The position numbers and the translations under genes are program-made. Below the pieces are notes generated by a model that was not told where the DNA came from, did no database searches, and saw nothing but the letters and a program-made list of their open reading frames with translations. From positions 372,001-436,000 of the forward strand of contig NZ_CP051625.1 of NCBI RefSeq assembly GCF_012844345.1: a stretch of 64,000 bases of DNA. Direction: 5' to 3'. Positions 37,321 to 46,099 of this stretch are shown here, piece by piece (positions within the stretch are counted from its first letter, which is position 1; each line of letters starts with the position of its first letter). Source of the DNA: Pseudomonas sp. gcc21. Lineage in GTDB: Bacteria > Pseudomonadota > Gammaproteobacteria > Pseudomonadales > Pseudomonadaceae.

Positions 37321-38526
37321 TCAGCCCAGCAAACCCTCGAAGGGTAGGAAGGACACGAGTTGTCCCCTGGTCACTGTGCCACCCGCAGGGATCAATAAAA
37401 GACCACTTGCCTGACTGGCGCTGCTGAGCACGCCGGAGCTCTGGTTGCCGGTCGGGACAACGCGGCCGTTTTCAATCCGGGCGCGCAGATACTCGTCACG
37501 TCCGCCTGCCTTGGCGCGCTCGAAGCCTGCGGCTAGTTCGACACTCAGCGGTGCAGTTTGCGTACATCCCAGGCGACGCAGCAGATACGGCTTCACCAGT
37601 AACAGAAAGGTGACCAGCGAGGCGGCAGGGTTGCCAGGCAAACCCAACACCGGGATATCGCCGAAACGACCGAGCGTGAAGGGCTTGCCGGGCTTGATTG
37701 CCAGCTTCCAGAGTTCGACATGGCCTGATTCGCGCAGCACCTGGCCGAGACAATCTGCTTCGCCTACCGACACGCCGCCAGACGTCAGAATCACGTCGGC
37801 TTGTTGAGACAGTTCTTGCAATCGCACTCGCGTCTGCTCGGGGTCATCGCGCAGGATGCCCGCATCGAGGACGCTTTGACCGAGTCGCTGCAGTGCTCCG
37901 ATCAGGGTAAAGCGGTTACTGTTGAAAATCTGTCCGTTTCCTAGCGCATGGCCAGGCTCCACCAGTTCGTCACCGGTAGACAGCACGGCGACGCGCAGCG
38001 GGCGTCGCACCTCAAGCGCGGCAATGCCGACCGAGGCAATCACACCGAGATCCTGCGGTCGCAGTACCTGTCCGGCGTCAAACAGCACGGTTCCTCTGGA
38101 GATATCCTGCCCCCGTGGCCGTACGTTGCTCAGCGGTTGCACGGGTTGTAGCAATCGCGCAATGCCATCCGTTTCTTCGACGTTTTCCTGCATCTCGACC
38201 GTGTCCGCACCGGGCGGTATAGGCGCACCGGTAAAAATCCGCGCACAGGTGCCAGAGGCAAGGGGCACCGGGGCCATCCCGGCGGTAATGCGCTGGCTGA
38301 TAGCCAGGCCGCGGGATTGCGCCAAGGCTATATCAGAGGCATTGAAGGCATAGCCATCCATCGCACTGTTATCCCACGGCGGCACGTCATGCGCGGCCTG
38401 CACCGGGCTGGCCAGTATTCGACCAAGAGCCTGCTGCAACGGCACCTGTTCGGCTCCGGTTGGGGCGTCGGAGGCCGCAGCGCTGAGCAATTGTTCCAGC
38501 GCTTCGCTAACCGGCAATAAACTCAT
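37321..38526 (-). CDS. moeA: molybdopterin molybdenumtransferase
   Basis: MoeA inserts molybdate into adenylylated molybdopterin. The 401-residue product has DVPPWDNSAMDGYAF near residue 55, STGDEL in LSTGDELVEPG, LTSGGVSVGEAD in the MPT-binding domain, and GLPGNPAASLV. ATG 38526 overlaps the moaB stop (ATGA). The earlier start at 38541 would lengthen the overlap without benefit. Confidence 0.95.
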   Translation of the reverse strand: MSLLPVSEALEQLLSAAASDAPTGAEQVPLQQALGRILASPVQAAHDVPPWDNSAMDGYAFNASDIALAQSRGLAISQRITAGMAPVPLASGTCARIFTGAPIPPGADTVEMQENVEETDGIARLLQPVQPLSNVRPRGQDISRGTVLFDAGQVLRPQDLGVIASVGIAALEVRRPLRVAVLSTGDELVEPGHALGNGQIFNSNRFTLIGALQRLGQSVLDAGILRDDPEQTRVRLQELSQQADVILTSGGVSVGEADCLGQVLRESGHVELWKLAIKPGKPFTLGRFGDIPVLGLPGNPAASLVTFLLLVKPYLLRRLGCTQTAPLSVELAAGFERAKAGGRDEYLRARIENGRVVPTGNQSSGVLSSASQASGLLLIPAGGTVTRGQLVSFLPFEGLLG

Positions 38527-39059
38527 GAGCGGCTCTCGCAAACCGGGCCTGCTCCCAGATGCTGAACGAAGTTACAGGGGCGGGTGCGACTGTCGAGTTG
38601 TTCCTTGAGAATGCGCTCCCAGGCGGTACGGCAGGCGCCGGTCGATCCGGGCATGCAAACCACCAGCGTACGGTTGGCCAGACCAGCCAGCGCCCGTGAT
38701 TGCACTGTCGAGGCGCCGATCTCTTCCCATGACAGATGACGGAAGAGTTCGCCGAAGCCATCGACTACCTTATCGAGCAGCGGAGCCACCGCCTCGGGCG
38801 TACTGTCACGTCCAGTGAAACCTGTACCACCGGTGATCAGGATGACCTGAACGTCATCGCGCACGATCCAGTCGGATACGACGGCGCGGATACGGTAGAT
38901 ATCGTCCGGGTGCAACTGGCGATCAGCGATCCGGTGGCCGGCTGTGCTCGCACTGTCCACCAACAATTGACCTGAGGTATCCGTGTCGGTCGAACGCGTA
39001 TCGCTAACGGTGAGAACGGCAATATTCAAGGGGCTGAATTCGCTGGCGCTATGGGCCAT
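38523..39059 (-). CDS. moaB: molybdopterin adenylyltransferase
   Basis: A 178-residue MogA/MoaB-fold protein that adenylylates molybdopterin. Motifs are LTVSDTR near residue 15, ITGGTGFTGRD, and FRHLSWEEIGASTVQSRALAG. ATG 39059 (MAHSASEFSPLNIAV) has AAGGA at 9 nt; the earlier start at 39113 is unlikely. It overlaps moeA by 4 bp and is divergent from mobA. Confidence 0.93.
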   Translation of the reverse strand: MAHSASEFSPLNIAVLTVSDTRSTDTDTSGQLLVDSASTAGHRIADRQLHPDDIYRIRAVVSDWIVRDDVQVILITGGTGFTGRDSTPEAVAPLLDKVVDGFGELFRHLSWEEIGASTVQSRALAGLANRTLVVCMPGSTGACRTAWERILKEQLDSRTRPCNFVQHLGAGPVCESRS

Positions 39060-39127
39060 GGCTGGGTTCCTTTGGCTGAAAAAGCAGGCCAGTGTTATAA
39101 CACAGAGCCGCATGACTGGAGTTGGAC

Positions 39128-39709
39128 ATGGTTGACGACACCGGGTTTCACCTTAGCGCATTACTGCTGGCTGGCGGTCAGGGCAGCCGGGTAGCCGGGC
39201 GCGACAAAGGATTGATCGCCTGGCAGGGCCGGCCGGTGGCCGAGCATCTGGCAGTATTGCTGCGTCAGGTCTCAGCTGAGCTGATCATCAGTTGCAACCG
39301 CAATCATGACCAATACCGGCAGTGGGCTGACGTGCTGGTCAGCGATCCTCAACCGGACTTTCCGGGCCCGCTGGCGGGAATACTCAGGGGCCTTGAAGCC
39401 TGCTCCGGTACGCATCTGCTGGTATTACCCTGCGACGTACCAAAAATGGATTCCGCTTTGCTTCGCGAGCTCATTGCACTGGCGCAGGCTCGACCGAACG
39501 AGCCCTGTATCACCCGCACCGGCGACCGCTGGCAGCCGCTGGTATCGATACTGCCCGTCGGCCTTATAGCTGAGTTACAGGCGGCGTGGGAAGAAGGCGT
39601 GCGCAGTCCGATGCGCTGGCTTGCTGCCCGCTCTCATCAGGTACTTCACCTGCCAGAAGACGACCGGCGATTCTTTAATGCAAACCAGTTAACGGATTGG
39701 GCCGATTGA
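39128..39709 (+). CDS. mobA: molybdenum cofactor guanylyltransferase
   Basis: MobA attaches GMP to molybdopterin to give the bis-MGD form used by DMSO-reductase-family enzymes. The 193-residue nucleotidyltransferase begins with the signature LLAGGQGSRVAGRDKGLIAW and has a metal-binding DVPKM. ATG 39128 has GGAG at 7 nt, better than TTG 39122. With moaB and moeA, this covers three of the last steps of Mo-cofactor synthesis. Confidence 0.93.
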   Translation: MVDDTGFHLSALLLAGGQGSRVAGRDKGLIAWQGRPVAEHLAVLLRQVSAELIISCNRNHDQYRQWADVLVSDPQPDFPGPLAGILRGLEACSGTHLLVLPCDVPKMDSALLRELIALAQARPNEPCITRTGDRWQPLVSILPVGLIAELQAAWEEGVRSPMRWLAARSHQVLHLPEDDRRFFNANQLTDWAD

Positions 39710-39775
39710 AGGTTCCGCCTGCGCGGGCGGGGGCCGCTGCGGCTTTTTCGCAGGCACAAAATTCAGGCGAGGGCC

Positions 39776-39803
39776 TTGTCAAAACAATGCGATGCGGTAA
39801 AAT
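39776..39803 (+). promoter_or_regulatory. tRNA-Pro promoter
   Basis: A -35 TTGTCA (39776-39781) and -10 TAAAAT (39798-39803) with a 16-bp spacer end 12 bp before the tRNA. A short GCCG/CGGC hairpin with five T (39733-39748) just upstream may end mobA. Confidence 0.7.
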
Positions 39804-39815
39804 GCCGGCCACTAA

Positions 39816-39892
39816 CGGAGTGTAGCGCAGCCTGGTAGCGCGTCTCGTTCGGGACGAGAAGGTCGCTGGTTCGAATCCAGTCTCTCCGACCA
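39816..39892 (+). tRNA. tRNA-Pro(CGG)
   Basis: A 77-nt cloverleaf with encoded CCA. The anticodon loop TTCGGGA gives anticodon CGG (codon CCG), flanked by TCTCG/CGAGA. The T loop is TTCGAAT with stem GCTGG/CCAGT. The acceptor CGGAGTG/CTCTCCG has one T-T mismatch, which I recall as normal for Pseudomonas tRNA-Pro. Confidence 0.97.
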
Positions 39893-39897
39893 AATCA

Positions 39898-39930
39898 AAA
39901 AGCCCTGCTCGGTCTGAGCAGGGCTTTTTT
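39898..39930 (+). terminator. rho-independent terminator of tRNA-Pro
   Basis: A 10-bp perfect stem AGCCCTGCTC/GAGCAGGGCT is followed by T6, starting 9 bp after the tRNA. It is also usable for the convergent small gene. Confidence 0.93.
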
Positions 39931-39940
39931 GTTGGCTGGT

Positions 39941-40252
39941 TTACTGATTTTGCGTGGTGCCTGAATCGTTGACCTCCATACCTTCTTCTTCACCCACGCC
40001 CCGTATTTCGCGTAGTGCCTTGCTTGAATGAATAAAGCAGGCGTCCATGTCTCCTGCCTCCTGAGCGGCTTTGGCCTGGCGAATATGATCCTGTATCTGC
40101 TGTTCGGCACCTTCGCCCAGATAATTCAGATCGGTCGCTTCGATACCCTCTAGCTCCTGCATATTGTTCTCGCAGGAGTTGGATGATTGGTTGGCGTGAA
40201 TGGCTGGGCTGAGCAGCAGCACTGCGGTCGCCAGAAGCGTAGTGGATTTCAT
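39941..40252 (-). CDS. small periplasmic protein, unknown function
   Basis: A 103-residue protein with a signal peptide (MKSTTLLATAVLLLSPAIHA). The short acidic mature part has two Cys residues (CENN and ACFIH), which could form a disulfide. A helical centre (EGAEQQIQDHIRQAKAAQEAGD) recalls small pseudomonad periplasmic proteins. AGAGGAT precedes the ATG. I do not recognise a characterised family. It is convergent with tRNA-Pro. Confidence 0.6.
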   Translation of the reverse strand: MKSTTLLATAVLLLSPAIHANQSSNSCENNMQELEGIEATDLNYLGEGAEQQIQDHIRQAKAAQEAGDMDACFIHSSKALREIRGVGEEEGMEVNDSGTTQNQ

Positions 40253-40403
40253 GACGGATCCTCTTGGCAGTATGGCTTTGGCTGGGCCGGACGAACTGCC
40301 CTGCCGTTGCGGATAAACCCCGCGGGGTAACGGATATGACAGCCTCGGCTGCGGGGCGTTTCATTTGTAGCGACGCACCTGACGTTTCCGGCTCTGCAGA
40401 AGC

Positions 40404-40742
40404 TCAGTGCGGCAGCGTCAGAACATATCCGGCGCAGGCGAACCCAGCCCCGCTAGCGCATAACAGCGTGCAGACGGGTGAGGCGGTCATGCGCTGGCGA
40501 AAAAGCGTGCACAGAAAGGAGCCGAAGAGTAGCGCGGCAAGCGGTAGCCACCATCTGAATCGGTAGAAGCCCCAGAAAATCATGCCAAGCGCGGCACCTG
40601 GAGCGATGAATCCGCCGAGGATGCAGCACGCCCGTCTCAGCTCTCCCATTCCTGCTTGAGGTAGCAAGACAAAGCGGTGGTTTTTCAGGTACGTCTCGCT
40701 GGCGAGAACAAAAAAGGACACTGCGGCGATAAAGACAATCAT
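40404..40742 (-). CDS. small membrane protein, unknown function
   Basis: A 112-residue hydrophobic protein with about four helices: an N-terminal one (MIVFIAAVSFFVLAS), a central pair around ILGGFIAPGAALGMIFWGFY and WWLPLAALLFGSFLC, and a C-terminal one (TLLCASGAGFACAGYVL). GGGACGG lies upstream of the ATG. No family is recognised. It may be a real gene, but compositional evidence only. Confidence 0.5.
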   Translation of the reverse strand: MIVFIAAVSFFVLASETYLKNHRFVLLPQAGMGELRRACCILGGFIAPGAALGMIFWGFYRFRWWLPLAALLFGSFLCTLFRQRMTASPVCTLLCASGAGFACAGYVLTLPH

Positions 40743-40909
40743 CTACCGTCCCGTTTGAATTAAGCCGAGGGGTTAAATGTTTCAACCCTGACACATCTTC
40801 TCCTCTGTCGGTTCCATGAAAGTATTGTAATAGAGCCCTGTCCCGTTTAGGGTGAATGACAATCCTCTGAGTTAATTGAGCGAGCCCTCCCGCCCGCCCA
40901 TCAGGCACG

Positions 40910-42397
40910 TCAGTTTTGCCCTCTGACGCGGCTCACCGCGTCCAGCCATCCTTTATAGAGCTCTTCACGCTTGGCTTCCGGCATAGCGGCCTTGAAGGTG
41001 CGTTCACAACTCCAGCGTTCGGTGAGCGCGTTCAGGTCATGAAAAACACCTGTGTGCAGCCCCGCCATATAAGCCACGCCAAGAGCTGTGGTCTCGGTAA
41101 TCTGTGGGCGGTCTACGGCCACGCCGAGTATGTTGGCTAGTGCCTGCACGACCCAGTTGTTCACCACCATGCCACCGTCGACCCGTAGGGTAGAGATGGA
41201 CTGGTTGCTGTCGCGTAGCATCGCATCGAGCAGATCGCGGGATTGAAAACACACTGACTGCAAACCGGCGGTGACAATTTCGGCAATACCGGTGTCGCGG
41301 GTCAGTCCGAAAATCGCGCCGCGAGCCTTTGGGTCCCAGTAGGGAGCGCCAAGGCCGGTGAAGGCGGGCACCAGATACACACCGCATTGGTCACCGGTTT
41401 GTTCGGCCAGCGCCTCGGTTTCGCCTGCATGCTGGATGAGTTTGAGCCCGTCACGTAACCACTGGATAGCCGCGCCCGCGACAAAGATGCTGCCCTCCAG
41501 TGCGTAGGTGGTCTGACCACCGAGCCGGTAAGCGACGGTCGTCAGCAAACGATTGTCGGAACTGACGGGCGTCTTGCCGGTATTCATGATCATGAAGCAA
41601 CCGGTGCCGTAAGTGCTTTTCACCATGCCTGGCTCAAAGCACACCTGGCCGAACAGGGCCGCCTGCTGATCGCCAGCCATGGCCGCAACCGGTATGGCTG
41701 CGCCGAATACATCCGGGTCGGTTACGCCAAAGTCTGCGGCATTATCCATGATCTCCGGCAGCAAGCTGTGCGGGATATTCAGCAGCTCGCACATCTGCTC
41801 GTCCCATTGCTGGGTATGGATGTTGAACAACAATGTACGTGAAGCGTTGGTTGCATCGGTGCGATGAACCTGGCCGCCGGTCAGCCGCCATAACAGGAAG
41901 CAGTCCACCGTGCCGAAGCGTAGCTTGCCTTGCTCGGCACGCTCGCGGGCGCCCGGAACCTTGTCCAGCATCCAGCTTAGTTTGGTGCCGGAAAAGTACG
42001 GATCGATGAGTAATCCGGTGCGTTCGGTTACCGTCGGCTCATGCCCGGCGGCTTGCAGTTTCGCGCAGAAAGCAGCCGTGCGACGGTCCTGCCAGACGAT
42101 GGCGTTATGCACAAGCTCGCCAGTCTCAGCGTCCCACAGCAGGGTGGTCTCGCGCTGGTTGGTAATGCCTATAGCGGTAATGTCCTGCGCCTCGAGCCGT
42201 GCTGACTGCAGCGCCTCGCGGCAAACCGCGAGCGTGCTGTCCCAGATCTCTTCGCCGTTGTGTTCGACCCATCCATCCTGCGGAAAATACTGCGCAAATT
42301 CGCTTTGCGCGGTGGCAATGGGTTGCGCCTCGTCATTGAAGATGATGGCCCGGGTGCTGGTCGTTCCCTGGTCAATTGCAAGTATGTAGTGGCCCAT
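40910..42397 (-). CDS. glpK: glycerol kinase
   Basis: GlpK phosphorylates glycerol to glycerol-3-phosphate. The 495-residue protein starts with the ATPase motif [14 protein letters not shown] and has [40 protein letters not shown] and DGGMVVNNW of the FGGY family. The glycerol facilitator glpF and repressor glpR, often adjacent, are not in the window. Divergent glpD lies 900 bp away beyond ybaK and a MITE-like element. Confidence 0.96.
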   Translation of the reverse strand: MGHYILAIDQGTTSTRAIIFNDEAQPIATAQSEFAQYFPQDGWVEHNGEEIWDSTLAVCREALQSARLEAQDITAIGITNQRETTLLWDAETGELVHNAIVWQDRRTAAFCAKLQAAGHEPTVTERTGLLIDPYFSGTKLSWMLDKVPGARERAEQGKLRFGTVDCFLLWRLTGGQVHRTDATNASRTLLFNIHTQQWDEQMCELLNIPHSLLPEIMDNAADFGVTDPDVFGAAIPVAAMAGDQQAALFGQVCFEPGMVKSTYGTGCFMIMNTGKTPVSSDNRLLTTVAYRLGGQTTYALEGSIFVAGAAIQWLRDGLKLIQHAGETEALAEQTGDQCGVYLVPAFTGLGAPYWDPKARGAIFGLTRDTGIAEIVTAGLQSVCFQSRDLLDAMLRDSNQSISTLRVDGGMVVNNWVVQALANILGVAVDRPQITETTALGVAYMAGLHTGVFHDLNALTERWSCERTFKAAMPEAKREELYKGWLDAVSRVRGQN

Positions 42398-42420
42398 GCA
42401 TGTGCATCCTCAAGTGGCTA

Positions 42421-42778
42421 GGGTCTGTTGCCGTTTCATCGCGAGCCGCGTTGCTGTGTCAAATGGCGCCAGGCCGGGCGGCGATCCGCAAGGCGCGGGA
42501 CGCAGGTAATGGTTGTTCCCTTGCAAGTCCAGCAACGCCGCATGGCGTCATTTGACGCGCAACCTAGGCGGCCCCACCCGAAGGGACGGGGCCCGTTTGA
42601 CGCAGCACTGCGTTACTCGTCGCTCATTTGGAACAACCACAAAAACGCCTGGAGTGTTTTTGCGCGTAAGCCCCGGAGGGGTGAAACACATGGATGTGTT
42701 GAACAAACTTCTCTCCTCGTGACTTGTTCTGCACCAAACGGGCCTTCGTCGCGGCCGCGATGAAACGGTAACAGACCC
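42421..42778. mobile_element. MITE-like element with terminal inverted repeats
   Basis: A 358-bp element without a transposase. Its ends are 23-bp inverted repeats (42421-42443 and 42756-42778, beginning GGGTCTGTT, one mismatch), flanked by TA on both sides (42419-42420 and 42779-42780) within CTAG. An inner inverted repeat TGGTTGTTCC / GGAACAACCA (42510-42519, 42630-42639) adds foldback structure. Near the right end are three hairpins with GGA in the loop: 42641-42661, 42671-42681 and 42685-42700 (contains ACATGGATGT). TA flanks suggest an IS630-like or IS5-like mover. No helper is in the window. Confidence 0.8.
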
Positions 42779-43245
42779 TAGCGTGCAATCGGGGCGAACC
42801 GGCCTCCAGTCTGGCTGGCCAGATCGGTCGGAGCCAGCTCGATTTCCAGGCCCCGGCGGCCTCCGCTGACAAACAGTTGTGGTAACCCTTCTGCGCTGGC
42901 ATCGATGAAGGTGCGCAGACGCTTCTTCTGGCCGAGCGGGCTGATCCCCCCAACAAGATAGCCGGTACTGCGCTGCGCTGCTGCCGGATCGGCCATAGTG
43001 GTTTTCTTTACGCCCGCAGCCTCGGCCAGCTCCTTGAGATCCAGCATGCGATCGACCGGGACAATGGCAACCAGCAGTTCTGCGTTATCCGTGGCAGCCA
43101 GTAATGTCTTGAATACCCGGGCAGGGTCGAGACCGAGGCGCTCAGCCGCCTCGGTTCCGTAGGATTCAGCCTTCGGATCGTGATCGTAACGGTGCAGCCG
43201 GTAGCTTACGCCGGCTTTGTCGAGTTGTTTGGTGGCTGGTGTCAT
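42778..43245 (-). CDS. ybaK: Cys-tRNA(Pro)/Cys-tRNA(Cys) deacylase
   Basis: A 155-residue YbaK/EbsC-type trans-editing factor that hydrolyses mischarged Cys-tRNA(Pro). Typical segments are VFKTLLA, the catalytic Lys region, LVAIVPVDRMLDLKELAEAAG and YLVGGISPLGQKKRL. Its TAG stop is split: TA belongs to the target site and G is the last base of the neighbouring MITE. So the element end supplies the stop, with little change to the usual C-terminus. Confidence 0.93.
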   Translation of the reverse strand: MTPATKQLDKAGVSYRLHRYDHDPKAESYGTEAAERLGLDPARVFKTLLAATDNAELLVAIVPVDRMLDLKELAEAAGVKKTTMADPAAAQRSTGYLVGGISPLGQKKRLRTFIDASAEGLPQLFVSGGRRGLEIELAPTDLASQTGGRFAPIAR

Positions 43246-43331
43246 GCTGCGGCTTCGTATCGGATGTATCAGCGATTCTGGCCGCGGTTCTATGCTCTAA
43301 TCAAGTCAGACAGGTCAGTGGAGTGAGGCGA

Positions 43332-44867
43332 GTGCTCGAAGCGCATCCGGGTGAAACGGGGGAAGCCACGCCGAAAAACGGTGAGGCGCCCTTCGATTTG
43401 GTGGTCATTGGCGGGGGCATCAATGGCGTCGGCATTGCCAACGACGCCGCGGGGCGGGGGCTGTCGGTGTTGCTCTGCGACCAGCACGATCTGGCGGCAC
43501 ATACTTCCTCGGCCAGCAGCAAGCTGATCCATGGCGGCCTGCGCTATCTCGAGCACTTCGAGTTTCGTCTGGTGCATGAAGCGCTGGGTGAGCGGGAAGT
43601 GCTGTTGCGCAAGGCGCCTCATATCATCTGGCCGTTGCGCTTCGTGCTGCCCCATCGACGCCATCTCCGGCCGCGCTGGATGCTCAGGGCTGGTCTGTTT
43701 CTCTATGATCATCTCGGCGCGCGCACAACCTTGCCCGGCTCCAATGCGCTGCGCCTGGATACCCAGGGGCCGCTACAGTCACGCTTCACTCATGCCTTCG
43801 AATATTCCGATTGCTGGGCCGACGATGCCCGCCTGGTGGTGCTCAATGCTGTTCAGGCCCGGGCTCTGGGCGCGGATATACGTACTCGCACGCGCTGCGT
43901 CAGCGCCCGGCGCGAGCACGGTCTCTGGCAGGTGAGATTGCAGATCGCAGGAGGCGAGATCGAGACCGTCCAGGCCAGGGCGCTGGTCAATGCGTCCGGC
44001 CCCTGGGCTGCGGATGTTATTGAGCAGGTGGTCGCAGACCGATCTCCCCATGGGGTCAGGCTGGTCCAGGGTAGCCACATCGTGGTACCGCAACTGTATG
44101 CGGATCCGCATGCGTACATTCTGCAGAATGAAGATCAGCGCATCGTGTTTGTCATACCCTACGAGCAACATTTTTCGCTGGTCGGTACGACCGATCTGGA
44201 CTTTCAGGGTGACCCTGCTGACAGCTCACCAACGCCGGCAGAGGAGCGTTATCTACTGGATGTGGTCAACGCCCATTTCAAACGCCAGCTAACACTTCAA
44301 GACATTCATCACCGCTATGCCGGCGTCAGGCCTTTGCTCGACGACGAGGACGACAACCCGTCTGCGGTGACGCGGGACTACACGCTCGCCGTGGACGCGC
44401 CGGGAAACGAGGCCCCTTTGCTGTCTGTATTCGGCGGCAAGCTCACTACCTACAGGCGCCTGGCTGAGGCCGCGCTGGAAAAACTTGAACCCTGGATGGA
44501 TGGCGGCCCGCCCTGGACGGCCTCGCATGCTTTACCGGGGGGTAATTTCAAGACGCAGGCCCAGTTGCGTGAGGAACTGATGGCTCAGTTCGACTGGCTG
44601 TCGCCGCTACAGATAGCCCGATATGTGTGCAGTTACGGTACCTTGTGCCGACAGTTTTTGGACGGGGCTCGGAAGCCGGAGGATCTGGGAGAGGACTTTG
44701 GCAACGGGTTGACCGAGCGCGAGGTTGACTATCTATGCGAGCGGGAGTGGGCGGTCACCCGAGACGATATTCTGTGGCGCCGAAGCAAGCTGGGGCTGCA
44801 CCTTAGCGCAGCGCAGCAAAGCCGGCTGGCTGATTATCTTCAAGCGCGGGCTTCAGGTACTGCCTGA
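43332..44867 (+). CDS. glpD: glycerol-3-phosphate dehydrogenase, aerobic
   Basis: GlpD oxidises glycerol-3-phosphate to DHAP at the inner membrane with FAD, feeding quinones. The start is uncertain; GTG 43332 follows a GAGG site by 5 nt and gives 511 residues, the family size. The FAD-binding motif is DLVVIGGGINGVGIANDAAGRG near residue 22, followed by SSASSKLIHGGLRYLEHFEF. C-terminal VFGGKLTTYRRLAE is typical. Divergent from ybaK. Confidence 0.95.
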   Translation: MLEAHPGETGEATPKNGEAPFDLVVIGGGINGVGIANDAAGRGLSVLLCDQHDLAAHTSSASSKLIHGGLRYLEHFEFRLVHEALGEREVLLRKAPHIIWPLRFVLPHRRHLRPRWMLRAGLFLYDHLGARTTLPGSNALRLDTQGPLQSRFTHAFEYSDCWADDARLVVLNAVQARALGADIRTRTRCVSARREHGLWQVRLQIAGGEIETVQARALVNASGPWAADVIEQVVADRSPHGVRLVQGSHIVVPQLYADPHAYILQNEDQRIVFVIPYEQHFSLVGTTDLDFQGDPADSSPTPAEERYLLDVVNAHFKRQLTLQDIHHRYAGVRPLLDDEDDNPSAVTRDYTLAVDAPGNEAPLLSVFGGKLTTYRRLAEAALEKLEPWMDGGPPWTASHALPGGNFKTQAQLREELMAQFDWLSPLQIARYVCSYGTLCRQFLDGARKPEDLGEDFGNGLTEREVDYLCEREWAVTRDDILWRRSKLGLHLSAAQQSRLADYLQARASGTA

Positions 44868-44968
44868 ATCGATGTGGTCGAGCGGTCCGCGGCATACAGA
44901 CGCGCCGGCCAAGCCAGACGGCAAGCGACGCGACGTCGCTTGCCGGGCAGGTCGCGGTATCTGCACCT

Positions 44969-46006
44969 TCAGTCGTCGGCAATCTTAACCACCAGCTTGC
45001 CGAAGTTCTTGCCCTCAAGAAGGCCCATGAACGCGTGTGGCGCGTTTTCGAGGCCTTCCACCACATCTTCCTTGACCTTCACTTTGCGTTCCTTGACCCA
45101 GGGCGTCATGACCTCCAGGAATTCGGGGTAGTGCGGTCCGTAGTTGTCAAAGATGATGAAGGCCTGCATACGGATACGCTGGCTCAGCAACAATCGCATC
45201 AGCTGCGGAAGCCGGTCCGGGCCCTCCGGTAACGAAGTGGCGTTGTATTGAGCGATCAGGCCGCACACTGGCACCCGCGAGTGGGCGTTGAGCAAAGGCA
45301 TGACCGCGTCAAACACCTTGCCGCCAACGTTCTCGAAGTAGACATCGATGCCATCCGGGCAAGCCTGCTGCAGGTCAGTTTCCAGGCTGTCGAGGTGATG
45401 ATCCAGGCAGGCGTCGAAGCCAAGCTCATTTACGGCGTAATCGCACTTCTGTTTGCCACCGGCGATGCCGACCACCCGACAACCCTTGAGTTTGGCGACC
45501 TGCCCAACCACCGCCCCGACTGGCCCGGTTGCTGCTGCGACAACCACGGTTTCGCCTGGCTTCGGCTGACCTATATCCATCAATCCCATATAGCCGGTAA
45601 AACCCGGCATGCCCAGCACGCCAAGGGCATGGGAAGGATGTTCCATGTCGGGATCCAGCTTGAATACCATCGAGCCGTCGGAAAGGGCGTAATCCTGCCA
45701 TCCCGCAGTGTAGGCCATAACCAGATCGCCAGGTTTATAGCCGTCCAGATTGGATTCAACGACCCGACTTACCGCGCCACAGGGCATGACATCGCCCACT
45801 TCGGTAGGCTCCGCGTAGGATTTTGCGTCGCTCATGCGCCCGCGCATATAAGGGTCCAGCGACATCCAGGTATTACGCAGCAGCATCTGCCCCTGGGCCG
45901 GCTTGGGCACAGGATTCTCAACCAGTTTGAAATTGTCATCGGTAGGCGCGCCGACGGGGCGCGAGGCGAGCAGAATCTGACGGTTTACGGACGAGGACTG
46001 CGGCAT
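44969..46006 (-). CDS. curA: NADPH-dependent alkenal/one reductase (CurA/MDR family)
   Basis: A 345-residue zinc-independent medium-chain reductase. Conserved features are SLDPYMRGRM near residue 50, GVLGMPGFTGYMGL, the Rossmann stretch VVVAAATGPVGAVVGQVAKLKG, and DVYFENVGGKVFDAV. Homologues include E. coli CurA (curcumin/alkenal reductase) and prostaglandin reductases. The native substrate is unknown and the symbol is by similarity. Confidence 0.85.
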   Translation of the reverse strand: MPQSSSVNRQILLASRPVGAPTDDNFKLVENPVPKPAQGQMLLRNTWMSLDPYMRGRMSDAKSYAEPTEVGDVMPCGAVSRVVESNLDGYKPGDLVMAYTAGWQDYALSDGSMVFKLDPDMEHPSHALGVLGMPGFTGYMGLMDIGQPKPGETVVVAAATGPVGAVVGQVAKLKGCRVVGIAGGKQKCDYAVNELGFDACLDHHLDSLETDLQQACPDGIDVYFENVGGKVFDAVMPLLNAHSRVPVCGLIAQYNATSLPEGPDRLPQLMRLLLSQRIRMQAFIIFDNYGPHYPEFLEVMTPWVKERKVKVKEDVVEGLENAPHAFMGLLEGKNFGKLVVKIADD

Positions 46007-46099
46007 GTCTGGCTCCGGTTCGATGAATGAGTCAAACAGTCAGCATGGGTGTGGTGCCGGGTTCGGTCAAGCTGGGTGAACCAGCCTTACAAGCCGATA

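Noticed and set aside
39816..39892. tRNA-Pro as an integration site for a genomic island
   Set aside because: tRNA 3' ends are common attachment sites, but no integrase or direct repeat of the tRNA end is found nearby.
40453..40908. A minus-strand frame covering the glpK downstream region
   Set aside because: Overlaps the small membrane protein in another frame and lacks a ribosome site or motif.
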